DNA of 51,916 nucleotides. Origin: Nonomuraea zeae (lineage in GTDB: Bacteria > Actinomycetota > Actinomycetes > Streptosporangiales > Streptosporangiaceae). Made by a program: the position numbers and the translations under genes. The notes below the pieces were generated by a model, which saw nothing but the letters and a program-made list of their open reading frames with translations, was not told where the DNA came from and did no database searches. Location: positions 1 to 51,916 of the forward strand of contig NZ_VCKX01000053.1 in the NCBI RefSeq assembly GCF_005889725.1. Direction: 5' to 3'. Each line of letters begins with the position of its first letter. Position 1 is the first letter of the stretch. Below, piece after piece: positions 25,565 through 34,183 of the stretch.

Positions 25565-25972
25565 TCAAGCGGCGTCGAGGGCTTCGGTGATCTTGCGGGT
25601 CATGTCCGCCACAGTGGGGCTCGGCGGGCCCTGGTGGATCCGGGCGGCCGCTTCGACGGCAACGAGGACGGTGCGGCGGAAGTTGCCGGCCTCCGCCGGG
25701 TCCTGCTGCTTGAGCAGGCTGACGGCCGCCGTCAGGGCCGGCAGCACGTGGTCGGCGATCGCGGCTACGGACTTGCCGGGCAGCTTGATGTCGTTGGTCT
25801 TCTCAGCGAGCACGTGCCCGATCACGCCGGTGGCGGAGGCCAGGGCGATGGAGCCCTCGGTGGCGGACTTGTGGGGCTTGCCGGCCACATCGGCGGCGGA
25901 CATCAGCGTGACGGCGCCGTACGCGGCGGTGCGCAGGGTGAGCTTGTCCTGGTCGGTGAGGGTGATGGACAT
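25565..25972 (-). CDS. Small conserved-type hypothetical protein
   Basis: A 135-residue Ala-rich helical protein that I do not recognise. It has a mostly even composition with glycine turns (SATGVIGHVL, KLPGKSVAAIADHVLPAL) and no signal, zinc motif or transmembrane helix of clear length. AAGGAG sits 8 bases before ATG 25972, so it is very likely translated. It is convergent with the gene at 24182 and separated by 118 bases from the serine hydrolase stop. The 57 bases between 25507 and 25565 hold no clear terminator. Confidence 0.75.
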   Translation of the reverse strand: MSITLTDQDKLTLRTAAYGAVTLMSAADVAGKPHKSATEGSIALASATGVIGHVLAEKTNDIKLPGKSVAAIADHVLPALTAAVSLLKQQDPAEAGNFRRTVLVAVEAAARIHQGPPSPTVADMTRKITEALDAA

Positions 25973-26050
25973 GGTGGGATGCTCCTTCGGGGCTGTGCGG
26001 GGGAAGTCGGAGGCCGGGGCCGCCCTGGTGGATGATTCACTCCCGGGCGG

Positions 26051-26094
26051 CCCGGTGTGGGCCCGATGTGGGCCCGGTGTGAGCCCGGTGTCAG
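26051..26094. repeat. Four tandem copies of an 11-base repeat
   Basis: Units CCCGGTGTGGG, CCCGATGTGGG, CCCGGTGTGAG and CCCGGTGTCAG run head to tail. The last unit overlaps the stop codon of the serine hydrolase gene, so the array lies in that gene's 3' end and in the leader of the small gene. Confidence 0.8.
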
Positions 26095-27323
26095 TCGTCG
26101 ATCGCCTGGTAGAGGGTGGTCCAGAAGTCGTTCATCAGGTGTGCCGGGCTGGGCACGGAGTAGCCGAGCTGGCAGAGCAGGATGCCGGTGAGCTGGTTGG
26201 CCGGGTCGGCGTAGACCGAGGTGCCGCTGCCGCCGTCCCAGCCGAACTGGCCGATGGGCGCGTAGTCGCCACGGTAGGTGCGCACCGCCATCCCGAGGCC
26301 CCAGCCGCCCTGCTGGCCCTGGCCGAAGGAGATGTGGACGTTCTCGGTGGCCATGGCGGTGCGGGGAGCGTTCTGCTCGGGGGTGAGGCGGTTGGTGGTC
26401 ATCAGCTCGACGGCGGGCCGGGACAGGATCCGCCGGCCGTTGTGGGTGCCGCCGTTGAGCAGCATCCGGAAGTAGGCGTGGTAGTCGTCGGCGGTGGAGA
26501 CCAGCCCGCCGCCGCCGCCCTGGAAGGCCGGGGGCCGGCTCCAGCGGCCGTCCTTGGGCTCGTCCCAGGCGAGGAACTCGCCGGTCTGGGGATCGGGGGC
26601 GTACAGGGTGGGCAGCCGGTCGATCTTCTCGGCGGGCACGTGGAAGCCGGTGTCGGTCATGCCCAGCGGCTCGAAGATGCGCTCGCGCAGGAACTCCTCG
26701 AACGTCCGGCCGGTGACCCGGGCGACCAGCACGCCGACGAGGTCGCTGCTGATCTGGTACTGCCAGCGCTCGCCGGGCTGGTACATCAGCGGCAGCTCGC
26801 CCAGGCGGCGCAGCCACTCGTCCGGCTCGGGCATCTCCACCGGCAGGTTGGGCGTGAGCCCCTGCTCGAAGATCGCGCCCATGATCGGGGTGCCCAGCGC
26901 GGTCATGTCCATGCCGAGTCCGAAGGTGGAGCTCAGCACGTCGCGTACGGTGATCGGCCGCCGCGCCGGGACGGTGTCGTCCAGCGGGCTGTCGATGCGC
27001 TTCAGCACCTGCCGGTCGGCGAGTTCCGGCAGCCACGCGTCAACGGTGTCGTCGAGCCGCAGCCGGCACTCGTCCAGCAGCACCATCGCCGCCGCGATCG
27101 ACAGCGGCTTGGAGGTGGAGGCCATCCGGAAGATCGTGTCCCGGCGCATCGGCGCGCCACCGTCATGCTGCATCGTGCCGAGCGCCTCGACGTGTGTCTG
27201 GGCGCCCCTGCTGACCAGGGCCACCAACCCGGGGATCTTGCCGGAGTCGACATGCCGGGCCAGCACGTCACGCAGTCTGCGCAGCCCGGTCACGGAGAAG
27301 CCGTTGTCGTTCTGTCCCATCAT
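26091..27323 (-). CDS. Beta-lactamase-family serine hydrolase (class C-like/esterase)
   Basis: A 410-residue serine hydrolase of the beta-lactamase/transpeptidase-like fold. The Ser-x-x-Lys motif is STSKPL (near residue 70) and the Tyr motif is WQYQIS (near 189). The late GWDGGSG... segment is near the place of the usual KTG/HxG box. Without a visible signal peptide it is likely cytoplasmic, as for esterase EstB-type members. AAGGAG precedes two successive ATG codons (27323, 27320). Substrate not predictable; no link to pectin is evident. Confidence 0.88.
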   Translation of the reverse strand: MMGQNDNGFSVTGLRRLRDVLARHVDSGKIPGLVALVSRGAQTHVEALGTMQHDGGAPMRRDTIFRMASTSKPLSIAAAMVLLDECRLRLDDTVDAWLPELADRQVLKRIDSPLDDTVPARRPITVRDVLSSTFGLGMDMTALGTPIMGAIFEQGLTPNLPVEMPEPDEWLRRLGELPLMYQPGERWQYQISSDLVGVLVARVTGRTFEEFLRERIFEPLGMTDTGFHVPAEKIDRLPTLYAPDPQTGEFLAWDEPKDGRWSRPPAFQGGGGGLVSTADDYHAYFRMLLNGGTHNGRRILSRPAVELMTTNRLTPEQNAPRTAMATENVHISFGQGQQGGWGLGMAVRTYRGDYAPIGQFGWDGGSGTSVYADPANQLTGILLCQLGYSVPSPAHLMNDFWTTLYQAIDD

Positions 27324-27710
27324 GAAGCTCCTTGGCTACAGTGTTCGATCTTGCGAGATGCCCGAGGACCGGGGGTGAGCTCGGTGTGGCCCAGGGGCCC
27401 GGAGACCGCAACCGCTGAACCGTTCATGCCGTAACCTTCGCCGACCGTCCTGATACCGGGCCGTCGCCGTCCTGACGCCGTCGCTGACACGGCGCCGCAG
27501 GGGCTGCCGTCACCCGGCTGGAGCCGGTCCCGTCTCACCAGGAGGGCTGAGGAAGGTGCCGCGGGAGGCGTCGATGATCGGCCCGGCCACCAGCGCACCG
27601 TCAGCCGGCAAAGGCGTCATCTCGTCACTCCAGAAGTGGTCTCAACCATCTGGTGACTAGGATCGACGCGAACAACTACCTGGGACAACGACAATCTACG
27701 CAAGGCCGCA

Positions 27711-27726
27711 TTAACCCCCGGGTTAA
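27711..27726. promoter_or_regulatory. Inverted repeat TTAACCC-CC-GGGTTAA
   Basis: Perfect 7-base arms around a 2-base centre, isolated from any start codon (about 390 bases upstream of the serine hydrolase start). Operator-like, with no partner identified. Confidence 0.4.
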
Positions 27727-27794
27727 CGCCAAGGGGGAGCGGGGAACTTCGCGCGAACGAGCCTGGGCAGGGCCTCAGGACTCGCGGGGGCCGG

Positions 27795-27827
27795 GTGGGG
27801 GCGCGCCGGGTGCCGGCACACCCCCAC
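27795..27827 (-). terminator. Hairpin terminator of the 37187-27837 operon
   Basis: GTGGGGG (27795-27801) pairs with CCCCCAC (27821-27827), enclosing a further GC-rich inverted repeat (CCGG-GTG-CCGG). It begins 10 bases after the last stop codon of the operon. Confidence 0.7.
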
Positions 27828-27836
27828 GTCAGCGGG

Positions 27837-29630
27837 CTAGCTGGGAATCGGGTACGGGAACGCGCCCGTCACCCCGATCTTGTCGTACTCCATCTTCGAG
27901 CCGTCGAACCCGTCGGCCCAGTTGGCGTTCTTGACCTCGTTGCACTGGTAACTCTGATACTTGTCGTCGGTCACCTTCCCGACCTCGATGTTCTCGAAGG
28001 AGAACCCGCAGCCGCCGGCGTCCATGTGCACGCCGCGCGTCCCGCTGTCCGGCATCGAGGCGTCCGGGATGACGTCCCCGATCACGACCTGCGACACGTG
28101 GTTGGTGATCTCGTGCGGCTCGGCGTTGCTGATGCCGTAGGTGTAGAAGGCGCCCATGTCACCGCTGTCCAGGCCCGCCTCCTCGATCCTGAGGTACTTG
28201 AACACGTTGCCGTGCGCGTACCCGTCGCCGTCCTTGACCTCGGGACGGACCTCCAGGCTGACGCCGTAGCGGGCGCTGTGCCTGACGACGGTGTGGCTGA
28301 CCTCGTTGCCGCCGGTGTTCATGAGCTCGATCCCGGACGCGTCCCCGGGCACGAGCTCGCCGATGTGGTGGATGTAGTTGTCGGTGAACACGTTCTGCCC
28401 GGCCACGTCACCCTCGCCCGGGTACGGCCCCTCGACCTTGATGCCGTCGGCCCCGATGTTCTCCAGCAGGCTGCCGGAGACCCGGAGGTGGTCGTTGGCG
28501 AACAAGGCGTAGATCGCCGTGAACCCGGTGTCGGAGACGTGCAGGTTGGTCAGGCCGACGCCGCTGGTGTTGGTGAGCGTCACCGCCCCGAACCGGTTGC
28601 GCGGCATCTCGATCTGCCGGTCGTACTCGGGGTACTTGTGCGGCTCCCCGGCGTCCCCCGCGCTGATCCAGCCGTTGCGGTACCAGCTCACGAAGTCGCT
28701 GTACTGCAGGGCCAGGCCGTCGAAGGTCAGGTCGCGGACCCGGTGGTCAGGCGAGGAGCCGGCGATCGAGACGAGCGTCTTGACCGTCGGCGCCAGGACC
28801 TTGTCGATCGACGTGCGCGGCCAGTAGTACACCTCGCCCTTGGCGAAGTCGAGGTAGTACTCGCCGGGCTGGTCCAGGAAGTCCAGCGAGTTCTGCAGGA
28901 AGTACCGCGAGCCGCCGCCGCTGTTGACCAGGGCGTACCGCGTCCAGTGTTCGAGGGTGATCTGGTTGTCGTCCCACGACGGGTTCTGGATCGGCACGGT
29001 GTCGGTGAACCAGCTCCACGACCCGCCCGACCAGACCACGGCCTGGGCGTTGTCGAGGTTCCAGCTCTTGTCCCAGTCGCCGGGCTTGGAGTACAGCCAC
29101 TGGCGCACCGCTTCCTTCTCCGGCTCCTTGAGCACCGAGGTCAGGTAGGGCGCCCACACGTCGTCGGACCTGCGGTTGGGGTAGCGGGCGGTGGTGGCCC
29201 GGGCGCCGTCCTCGAACAGCGTGTAGAAGCTCCGGTCCACCTTGGCCTTGTAGATCTTGTCCTTGTACGGCTCCCAGCCGGTCACCGGCCTGGCCCCCAG
29301 CAGGCGGGCCCTGCCGGGACCGTCCACGCTGCGGTAGGTCACGCGGTGACCGTCCTTGCCGGAGTCGGCTTCGGTGAACTCGATGGTCTTGTCCACCACG
29401 TAGTCGCCGGCCTTGAGGTTGACCACGACGTCGCAGCTCTGACGCTGTTTCCTGAGCTCGTCGCGGGCGTGCTCGATGGTCTTCCACGGCCGCCGCGCGT
29501 CGCCGGGCCCGCTGTCGGTCCCGTCCGGCGCGACGTAGTGCTCGACCGGCTTGCAGGGCGCCTGGGCGGAGGCGGCGGGCGCGGCGACGAGCGCCGCGAC
29601 CACCACCAGCGCCGTGCTCAGCACTCTCAC
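27837..29630 (-). CDS. Secreted GH141-like beta-helix glycosidase (copy A)
   Basis: A 597-residue secreted beta-helix protein. Signal at residues 1-24 (VRVLSTALVVVAALVAAPAASA), then HYVAPDGTDSGPGDARRPWKTIEHARDELR, the usual opening of GH141-type parallel beta-helix enzymes. Middle landmarks are WSGGSWSWFTDTVP, DQPGEYYLDFAKGEVYYWP and GADGIKVEG; the C-terminus has Cys pairs in DAGGCGFSFENIEV. Characterised GH141 members include an alpha-L-fucosidase acting on rhamnogalacturonan-II and xylanases. GTG 29630 overlaps the stop of copy B as GTGA. The two copies are similar along their whole length, a tandem duplication. Family call is by pattern; activity inferred. Confidence 0.8.
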   Translation of the reverse strand: MRVLSTALVVVAALVAAPAASAQAPCKPVEHYVAPDGTDSGPGDARRPWKTIEHARDELRKQRQSCDVVVNLKAGDYVVDKTIEFTEADSGKDGHRVTYRSVDGPGRARLLGARPVTGWEPYKDKIYKAKVDRSFYTLFEDGARATTARYPNRRSDDVWAPYLTSVLKEPEKEAVRQWLYSKPGDWDKSWNLDNAQAVVWSGGSWSWFTDTVPIQNPSWDDNQITLEHWTRYALVNSGGGSRYFLQNSLDFLDQPGEYYLDFAKGEVYYWPRTSIDKVLAPTVKTLVSIAGSSPDHRVRDLTFDGLALQYSDFVSWYRNGWISAGDAGEPHKYPEYDRQIEMPRNRFGAVTLTNTSGVGLTNLHVSDTGFTAIYALFANDHLRVSGSLLENIGADGIKVEGPYPGEGDVAGQNVFTDNYIHHIGELVPGDASGIELMNTGGNEVSHTVVRHSARYGVSLEVRPEVKDGDGYAHGNVFKYLRIEEAGLDSGDMGAFYTYGISNAEPHEITNHVSQVVIGDVIPDASMPDSGTRGVHMDAGGCGFSFENIEVGKVTDDKYQSYQCNEVKNANWADGFDGSKMEYDKIGVTGAFPYPIPS

Positions 29631-31447
29631 TGGGAGGCCCCGGGGATCGGGTACGGGAACGAGCTGGTCACCCCGATCTTGTCGTACTCCATCTTCGCGG
29701 GGTCGAAGCCGTCCTGCCAGTTGGCGTTCGTGACGTTGTTGCACTGGTAGCTCTGGTACTTGTCGTCGCTGACCTTGCCCACCTCGATGCTGTCGAAGGT
29801 GAAGCCGCAGCCGCCGGCGTCCATGTGCACGCCGCGCGTCCCGCTGTCCGGCATGGCCCCGGCCGGGTCGTTGATGACGTCCGTGATCACCATCTGCTTG
29901 ACCGTGTTGTCCATGAGGTGCGGCTCGGTGTTGCTGACGCCGTAGGTGTAGAAGGCGCCCATGTCGCCGCTGTCGAGCCCGGTCTCCTCCAGCTTGATGT
30001 AGGAGAAGTTGTTGTTGCGGGCGTAGTTGTCCTCGTTCTTGACCTCGGGACGGACCTCGAGGCTGATGCCGTAGCGGGCGCTGTGCTTGACGTTGATGTT
30101 GCTGACGGTGTTGTTGCCCGTGCTCATCAGCTCGATGCCGGACGCGTCGCCGGGGACGAGCTCGCCGACGTGGTAGATGTAGTTGTTCGTGATCGTGTGG
30201 TGCCCGGAGATGTCGCCCTCGCCGGGATAGCCGCCCTCGACCTTGATGCCGTCGGCGCCGATGTTGTCCAGCAGGCTGTCCGACACCTTGACCCGCTCGT
30301 TGGCGAACAGCAGGTAGATGCCCATGTAGCCGCTGTCCGACAGGTGCAGCCCGGTCAGGTCGATGTCACGGGAGTTGGTCACCGTGATCATCCCGAACCG
30401 GTTGCGCGGCATCTCGATCTGCCGGTCGTAGACGGGGTACTTGTGCTCGTAGCCCGAGTCGCCCTCGCTGATCCAGCCCGCGCGGTACCAGTCCACGAAG
30501 TCCGAGTACTGCAGCGCCAGCCCGTCGAAGGCGAGGTTCTGCACGCGCTTGTCAGGGGACGAGCCGGCCAGCGAGATGATCGTCTTCACCGTCGGGGCCA
30601 CGACGTTGTCGATCGAGCCCTTCGGCCAGTAGTAGACCTCGCTGTTGGCGAAGTCGAAGTAGTACTCGCCCGGCTGGTCCAGGAAGCGCAGCGTGTTCTG
30701 CAGGAAGTAACGCGAGCCGCTGCGACTGTTCATGAAGGCGTAGCGGGCCCAGTGGTTGAGCGTGAAGAAGTTCTTGCGGAAGTCGGCGCCGCCCAGCGGC
30801 ACGGTGTCGGTGAACCAGCTCCACGAGCCGCCCGACCAGACCACGATCTGCGAGTTCTTGTCGAAGTCGGCGTCCCACTCGGCGGGCACGTCCTCCGGCT
30901 TGAAGTACAGCCAGTTGCGCACGGCCTCCTTCTCCGGCTCGCCGAGCACGGAGAACAGGTAGGGCGACCAGAGGTCCTCGCTGGTCCTGTTCGGGTAGCG
31001 GGCCGTGGTGGCGCGCTTGCCGTCCTCGAACAGCGTGTAGAAGGTACGGTCCACCTTCGTCTTGTAGATGTTGTCCTTGTACTTCTCCCAGCCGGTGAGC
31101 GGCTTGGCCCCGAGCAGGCGGGCCTTGCCGGGCCCGTCCGCGCTGCGGTAGGTGATCTTGTGGCCGTCCTCGCCCGAGTCGGCCTCGGTGAACTCGATCG
31201 TCTTGTCGACGACGTAGTCACCGGCCTTGACGTTGACCACGATGTCGCACTTCTGCTTCTTCTTCGACCTGAGCTGGTCGCGAGCCTGCTCGATGGACTT
31301 CCACGGCCGCTGCGCGCTGCCGTCGCCCCGGTCGCTGCCCGTGGTGGCGACGTAGTAGTCGCATGTGGGCTTGGCCGCCCCGGCGGGGGTGGGGGTCGCC
31401 AAGCCGCCCAGCAGTAAGACGACCGCGCCTACGGACCTGAAGATCAC
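29627..31447 (-). CDS. Secreted GH141-like beta-helix glycosidase (copy B)
   Basis: A 606-residue paralogue of the next gene. Signal at residues 1-24 with a TTA codon at residue 11 (VVLLLGG). The mature start YYVATTGSDRGDGSAQRPWKSIEQARDQLR and the later DQPGEYYFDFANSEVYYWP, RFGMITVTNSRDIDLTGLHLS and DAGGCGFTFDSIEV match copy A block for block. Charge differs: copy B has KKKQK after the first helix and more Asn in the coils. GTG 31447 overlaps the RraA stop as GTGA. As for copy A, fucosidase-type action on pectin side chains is likely but unproved; the two copies may prefer different linkages. Confidence 0.8.
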   Translation of the reverse strand: MIFRSVGAVVLLLGGLATPTPAGAAKPTCDYYVATTGSDRGDGSAQRPWKSIEQARDQLRSKKKQKCDIVVNVKAGDYVVDKTIEFTEADSGEDGHKITYRSADGPGKARLLGAKPLTGWEKYKDNIYKTKVDRTFYTLFEDGKRATTARYPNRTSEDLWSPYLFSVLGEPEKEAVRNWLYFKPEDVPAEWDADFDKNSQIVVWSGGSWSWFTDTVPLGGADFRKNFFTLNHWARYAFMNSRSGSRYFLQNTLRFLDQPGEYYFDFANSEVYYWPKGSIDNVVAPTVKTIISLAGSSPDKRVQNLAFDGLALQYSDFVDWYRAGWISEGDSGYEHKYPVYDRQIEMPRNRFGMITVTNSRDIDLTGLHLSDSGYMGIYLLFANERVKVSDSLLDNIGADGIKVEGGYPGEGDISGHHTITNNYIYHVGELVPGDASGIELMSTGNNTVSNINVKHSARYGISLEVRPEVKNEDNYARNNNFSYIKLEETGLDSGDMGAFYTYGVSNTEPHLMDNTVKQMVITDVINDPAGAMPDSGTRGVHMDAGGCGFTFDSIEVGKVSDDKYQSYQCNNVTNANWQDGFDPAKMEYDKIGVTSSFPYPIPGASQ

Positions 31448-32211
31448 TGGCTCTCCTTTACGTCCCGCCACCGCTCGAACTCGGCGCGGGTCTCGGGGGT
31501 GAGTGGGTAGTAGTCGGACAGCGCCGCGCCCTCCTCGATGCGGGCGCGGCTGTAGCGCTCCCACTGCTCGTGGTCGGCGGCGGCTTCGAGCACCGAGTCG
31601 GCGCGGCGGCGTGGCACCACCACGGCGCCGTCGTCGTCGGCCACGCACAGGTCGCCGGGCAGCGCGAGCGCGCCGCCGACGGCCACGGGCACGTCGTACG
31701 CCCAGGGGAACAGCTCCGCCTGCGAGGCGTAGTGCGGGGTCGCGCCCGTGCACCAGATCGGCACGCCGAGCCCGCTCACCCTGGGCAGGTCCCTGATGCG
31801 GCCGTCCACGACGATGCCCGCGCCGCCCTTGCGCTTGAAGTAGCGGACCAGCATGTCGCCGAAGCAGCCGGTGTAGGCGCTGCCGTACGCCTGCACGACC
31901 AGCACGTCACCGGGCTGGACCTCCTCCAGCACGTGCCACAGGGCGGTGTGCCGCTCGACGTACTCCTGGCCGAGCCCGGAGGCGATGTCCTCGCGCTGCG
32001 GCATGAACTGCAGCGTGCGGACCCGGCCGGCGATCTTCTGCCCCGCCGCGATGGGACGCGGTCCCTCGATGAAGGTCCGCCGGATGCCCTGTGCGTGCAG
32101 TTTGGCGCAGGCGGTGGCCGAGCTGATCCGGGACAGCCCCTCCACGAGGACGGGATCGGGCTCTGCGGGCAGCTGCCCGCGCACAGGGAGATCCCAGATT
32201 GCGTCGTCCAT
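31444..32211 (-). CDS. RraA-family aldolase/decarboxylase-like protein
   Basis: A 255-residue protein of the RraA/4-hydroxy-4-methyl-2-oxoglutarate aldolase fold. The core reads QPGDVLVVQAYGSAYTGCFGDML then GGAGIVVDGRIRDLPRV, containing the family DGxxRD metal-binding motif. Aldolases of this family split or decarboxylate branched 2-oxo acids; RraA itself binds RNase E and has no enzymatic role. The place between glycosidase genes favours sugar-acid metabolism. AGGAG lies 4 bases before ATG 32211. It is cytoplasmic, with coupling to the secreted GH141-like gene by GTGA. Confidence 0.87.
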   Translation of the reverse strand: MDDAIWDLPVRGQLPAEPDPVLVEGLSRISSATACAKLHAQGIRRTFIEGPRPIAAGQKIAGRVRTLQFMPQREDIASGLGQEYVERHTALWHVLEEVQPGDVLVVQAYGSAYTGCFGDMLVRYFKRKGGAGIVVDGRIRDLPRVSGLGVPIWCTGATPHYASQAELFPWAYDVPVAVGGALALPGDLCVADDDGAVVVPRRRADSVLEAAADHEQWERYSRARIEEGAALSDYYPLTPETRAEFERWRDVKESQ

Positions 32212-32219
32212 GTAACTCC

Positions 32220-34181
32220 TCAGTAGTGCTGGTGCGACGGCGTGCGGACGCGCGCGGTCGTGTGCAGGTCGAGCCGGATGCGGCGGCCGGGCGGCAGCTC
32301 GACGAGCAGGCGCGGGCCGCCCACGCTCACCTCCCGCTCGGCCTCGGTGATCGGGGGAGAGGTGTAGGCGCGCGGGTCGCCCGGGTAGGCCCCGCCGTCG
32401 GAGGCGGTGTCGGAGGCGGTGTCGGAGGCGGTGATCGTCGCGCGGTCGATGTGGTGCTCGCCGAACGCGCCCGCCTGCACCACGACCCGGCGGGTCCGGC
32501 TCAAGCTCAGGTTCGCCAGCTCCACGCGGGTGCCGTCGGGGCGTACCGAGTCGACCAGCGCGGCCACGTCCGGGGGCAGCCCGGGGCGGCGGCGGTCGGC
32601 GTCGAAGTAGGCCAGCCGGGCCGGCAGCAGCCCGCCGTTGTAGAGCACCTGCGGGGTGCCGGTGACGAGCTGCAGCAGCGCCTCGGTGAGCACCGGGTTG
32701 AGCCGCTGCCAGTGGTGCACGTGAATGGTGGACAGGTCCGCGCGGTCGGCGTCGACCAGCGCCATCCTGCGCTGCACCTGCCCGAGCGCGGTGGACAGCA
32801 TGGCCTCGGGGAAGCCGGGGTTGGCGCCGCGCAGGAACTCCAGCCAGGGCGCCTCGTGCCCGGCCTCCTCCTTGTTGCGGAACGGCCGCACCGTGGACCA
32901 GTCGTAGCCGCTGGCCCTGCGGATCCGGTCGAGCCGGTCGGCGTCCCCGCGGCCGAGGGTCATGTGCCAGAGCCAGACCGGCAGGCCGAGCTGCGGCGGC
33001 TGGAAGTCGAACCAGCCGGAGTCGTCGTGCCGGTTGGGCACCAGCATGGTGGGCTTGGCCGCCTCGTCGCCCAGCTCGGCCAGCCACCGGTCGCTGATGC
33101 TCATCTCGGTCTCGGTCACGCCGGCCTGGATGGCGCGGTCGTACACGATCTCCAGGGGGTCGCGGCCGATGGCGAGCGCGGCGTCGTCGCCGGTCAGCAG
33201 GTGGGCGTTGACGGCGGCGATCGCGGCGGCGGCCCCCACGCTGTAGAGTCCGTGCGGCCACTGCCAGCCGTAGTTGCCGCCGTACCACCGGCCGTCGTGC
33301 AGCTCGCCGACCACGCCGGACGGGCCGACGTTGTCGGGCAGGATCCCGTCGTTGGCCTCCGCCCGGCGCTGCCAGGCGCCGATGTAGCGCAGCGCCCAGT
33401 CGCGGTAGCGCTCGTCGCCGTCATAGAGCCAGGCGTTGACGGCCAGGCTGGTCGCGGCCAGGTTCACCGCCACGTCGCCGCGGCCGATCCGCTCGCTCAT
33501 CGCCGCGCCCATGCGGGCGGCGTTGCTCGGGTCGCCCAGGTCCTCCCAGGACGTGATGCCCGGCAGGTCGCGCAAGGGCAGGCCGAACGGCCGCATGCTG
33601 ACCAGGTCCGTGTGGTAGGAGGCCCATTCCCACTGCAGGCCGTAGCGGGGGCCGCCGGCGCCGTTGTGCGGGGCCCGGATGATGTCGTGCTCGGCGTCGT
33701 AGTTGGCCGAGCCCGGCAGGTAGAGGTCGGCGAAGCGGCGGGCCCGGTCGCGGAAGCGCTCGTCGCGCGGGTCGGCCGCGCAGATGCCGTAGAACAGCAG
33801 CATCGACTCGCCCTGGTGGAACCAGTCGTAGCCGCGCTCGTACTCGTCCACCAGGTAGCCCAGCTCCGTGAGCTGGGTGGTCACGCCCTCCCAGTGGTGC
33901 TTGGCGGCGTCCAGCAGGTCGTCGGCGCCGCCGAGCTGGTAGAGCGTGGGCCAGTTGAAGAACGCCTCGTAGAAGTCGTCGGCGCCGTCCCGGTCCGCGG
34001 CCGGGCCGTGGTAGACGAGCCGCCCGTCGGGCCCGCAGTAGCGGGCGGCGAAGGCCCGCCAGGCCTCGTCCAGGGCGTCGAACAGCCGGCGCTCCAGCAC
34101 GGCCCAGGCCGGAGGCACGCCGAGCGGGACGGTTGCGATGACAGAGGGGCCGTTTGCGGGATCGGGGGATGCAGCGCGCAT
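32220..34181 (-). CDS. Uncharacterised (alpha/alpha)6-type protein
   Basis: A 653-residue protein that I cannot place in a family. The N-terminal two thirds are helical with aromatic loops (FFNWPTLYQLGG, YDWFHQGESMLLFYG, WEWASYHTDL, GNYGWQWPHGLYSVG), typical of (alpha/alpha)6 barrels that act on carbohydrates. The last ~130 residues form a beta domain, and near 597-605 there is a threefold TASD repeat. No signal peptide, so it is probably an intracellular glycoside hydrolase or lyase for material imported by the CUT1 system just upstream. ATG 34181 follows the permease stop by 2 bases, with AAAGG ahead. Confidence 0.8.
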   Translation of the reverse strand: MRAASPDPANGPSVIATVPLGVPPAWAVLERRLFDALDEAWRAFAARYCGPDGRLVYHGPAADRDGADDFYEAFFNWPTLYQLGGADDLLDAAKHHWEGVTTQLTELGYLVDEYERGYDWFHQGESMLLFYGICAADPRDERFRDRARRFADLYLPGSANYDAEHDIIRAPHNGAGGPRYGLQWEWASYHTDLVSMRPFGLPLRDLPGITSWEDLGDPSNAARMGAAMSERIGRGDVAVNLAATSLAVNAWLYDGDERYRDWALRYIGAWQRRAEANDGILPDNVGPSGVVGELHDGRWYGGNYGWQWPHGLYSVGAAAAIAAVNAHLLTGDDAALAIGRDPLEIVYDRAIQAGVTETEMSISDRWLAELGDEAAKPTMLVPNRHDDSGWFDFQPPQLGLPVWLWHMTLGRGDADRLDRIRRASGYDWSTVRPFRNKEEAGHEAPWLEFLRGANPGFPEAMLSTALGQVQRRMALVDADRADLSTIHVHHWQRLNPVLTEALLQLVTGTPQVLYNGGLLPARLAYFDADRRRPGLPPDVAALVDSVRPDGTRVELANLSLSRTRRVVVQAGAFGEHHIDRATITASDTASDTASDGGAYPGDPRAYTSPPITEAEREVSVGGPRLLVELPPGRRIRLDLHTTARVRTPSHQHY

Positions 34182-34183
34182 CT

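Larger units (their letters stand above)
27324..27836. other. Gene-poor intergenic stretch
   Basis: I see no credible gene here. It holds the upstream region of the serine hydrolase, a perfect inverted repeat TTAACCC-CC-GGGTTAA at 27711-27726, and the hairpin at 27795-27827 that ends the minus-strand operon to the right. Confidence 0.6.

Noticed and set aside
27320..27598. A 92-codon minus-strand frame upstream of the serine hydrolase
   Set aside because: No ribosome site, biased composition, and it overlaps the hydrolase start region.
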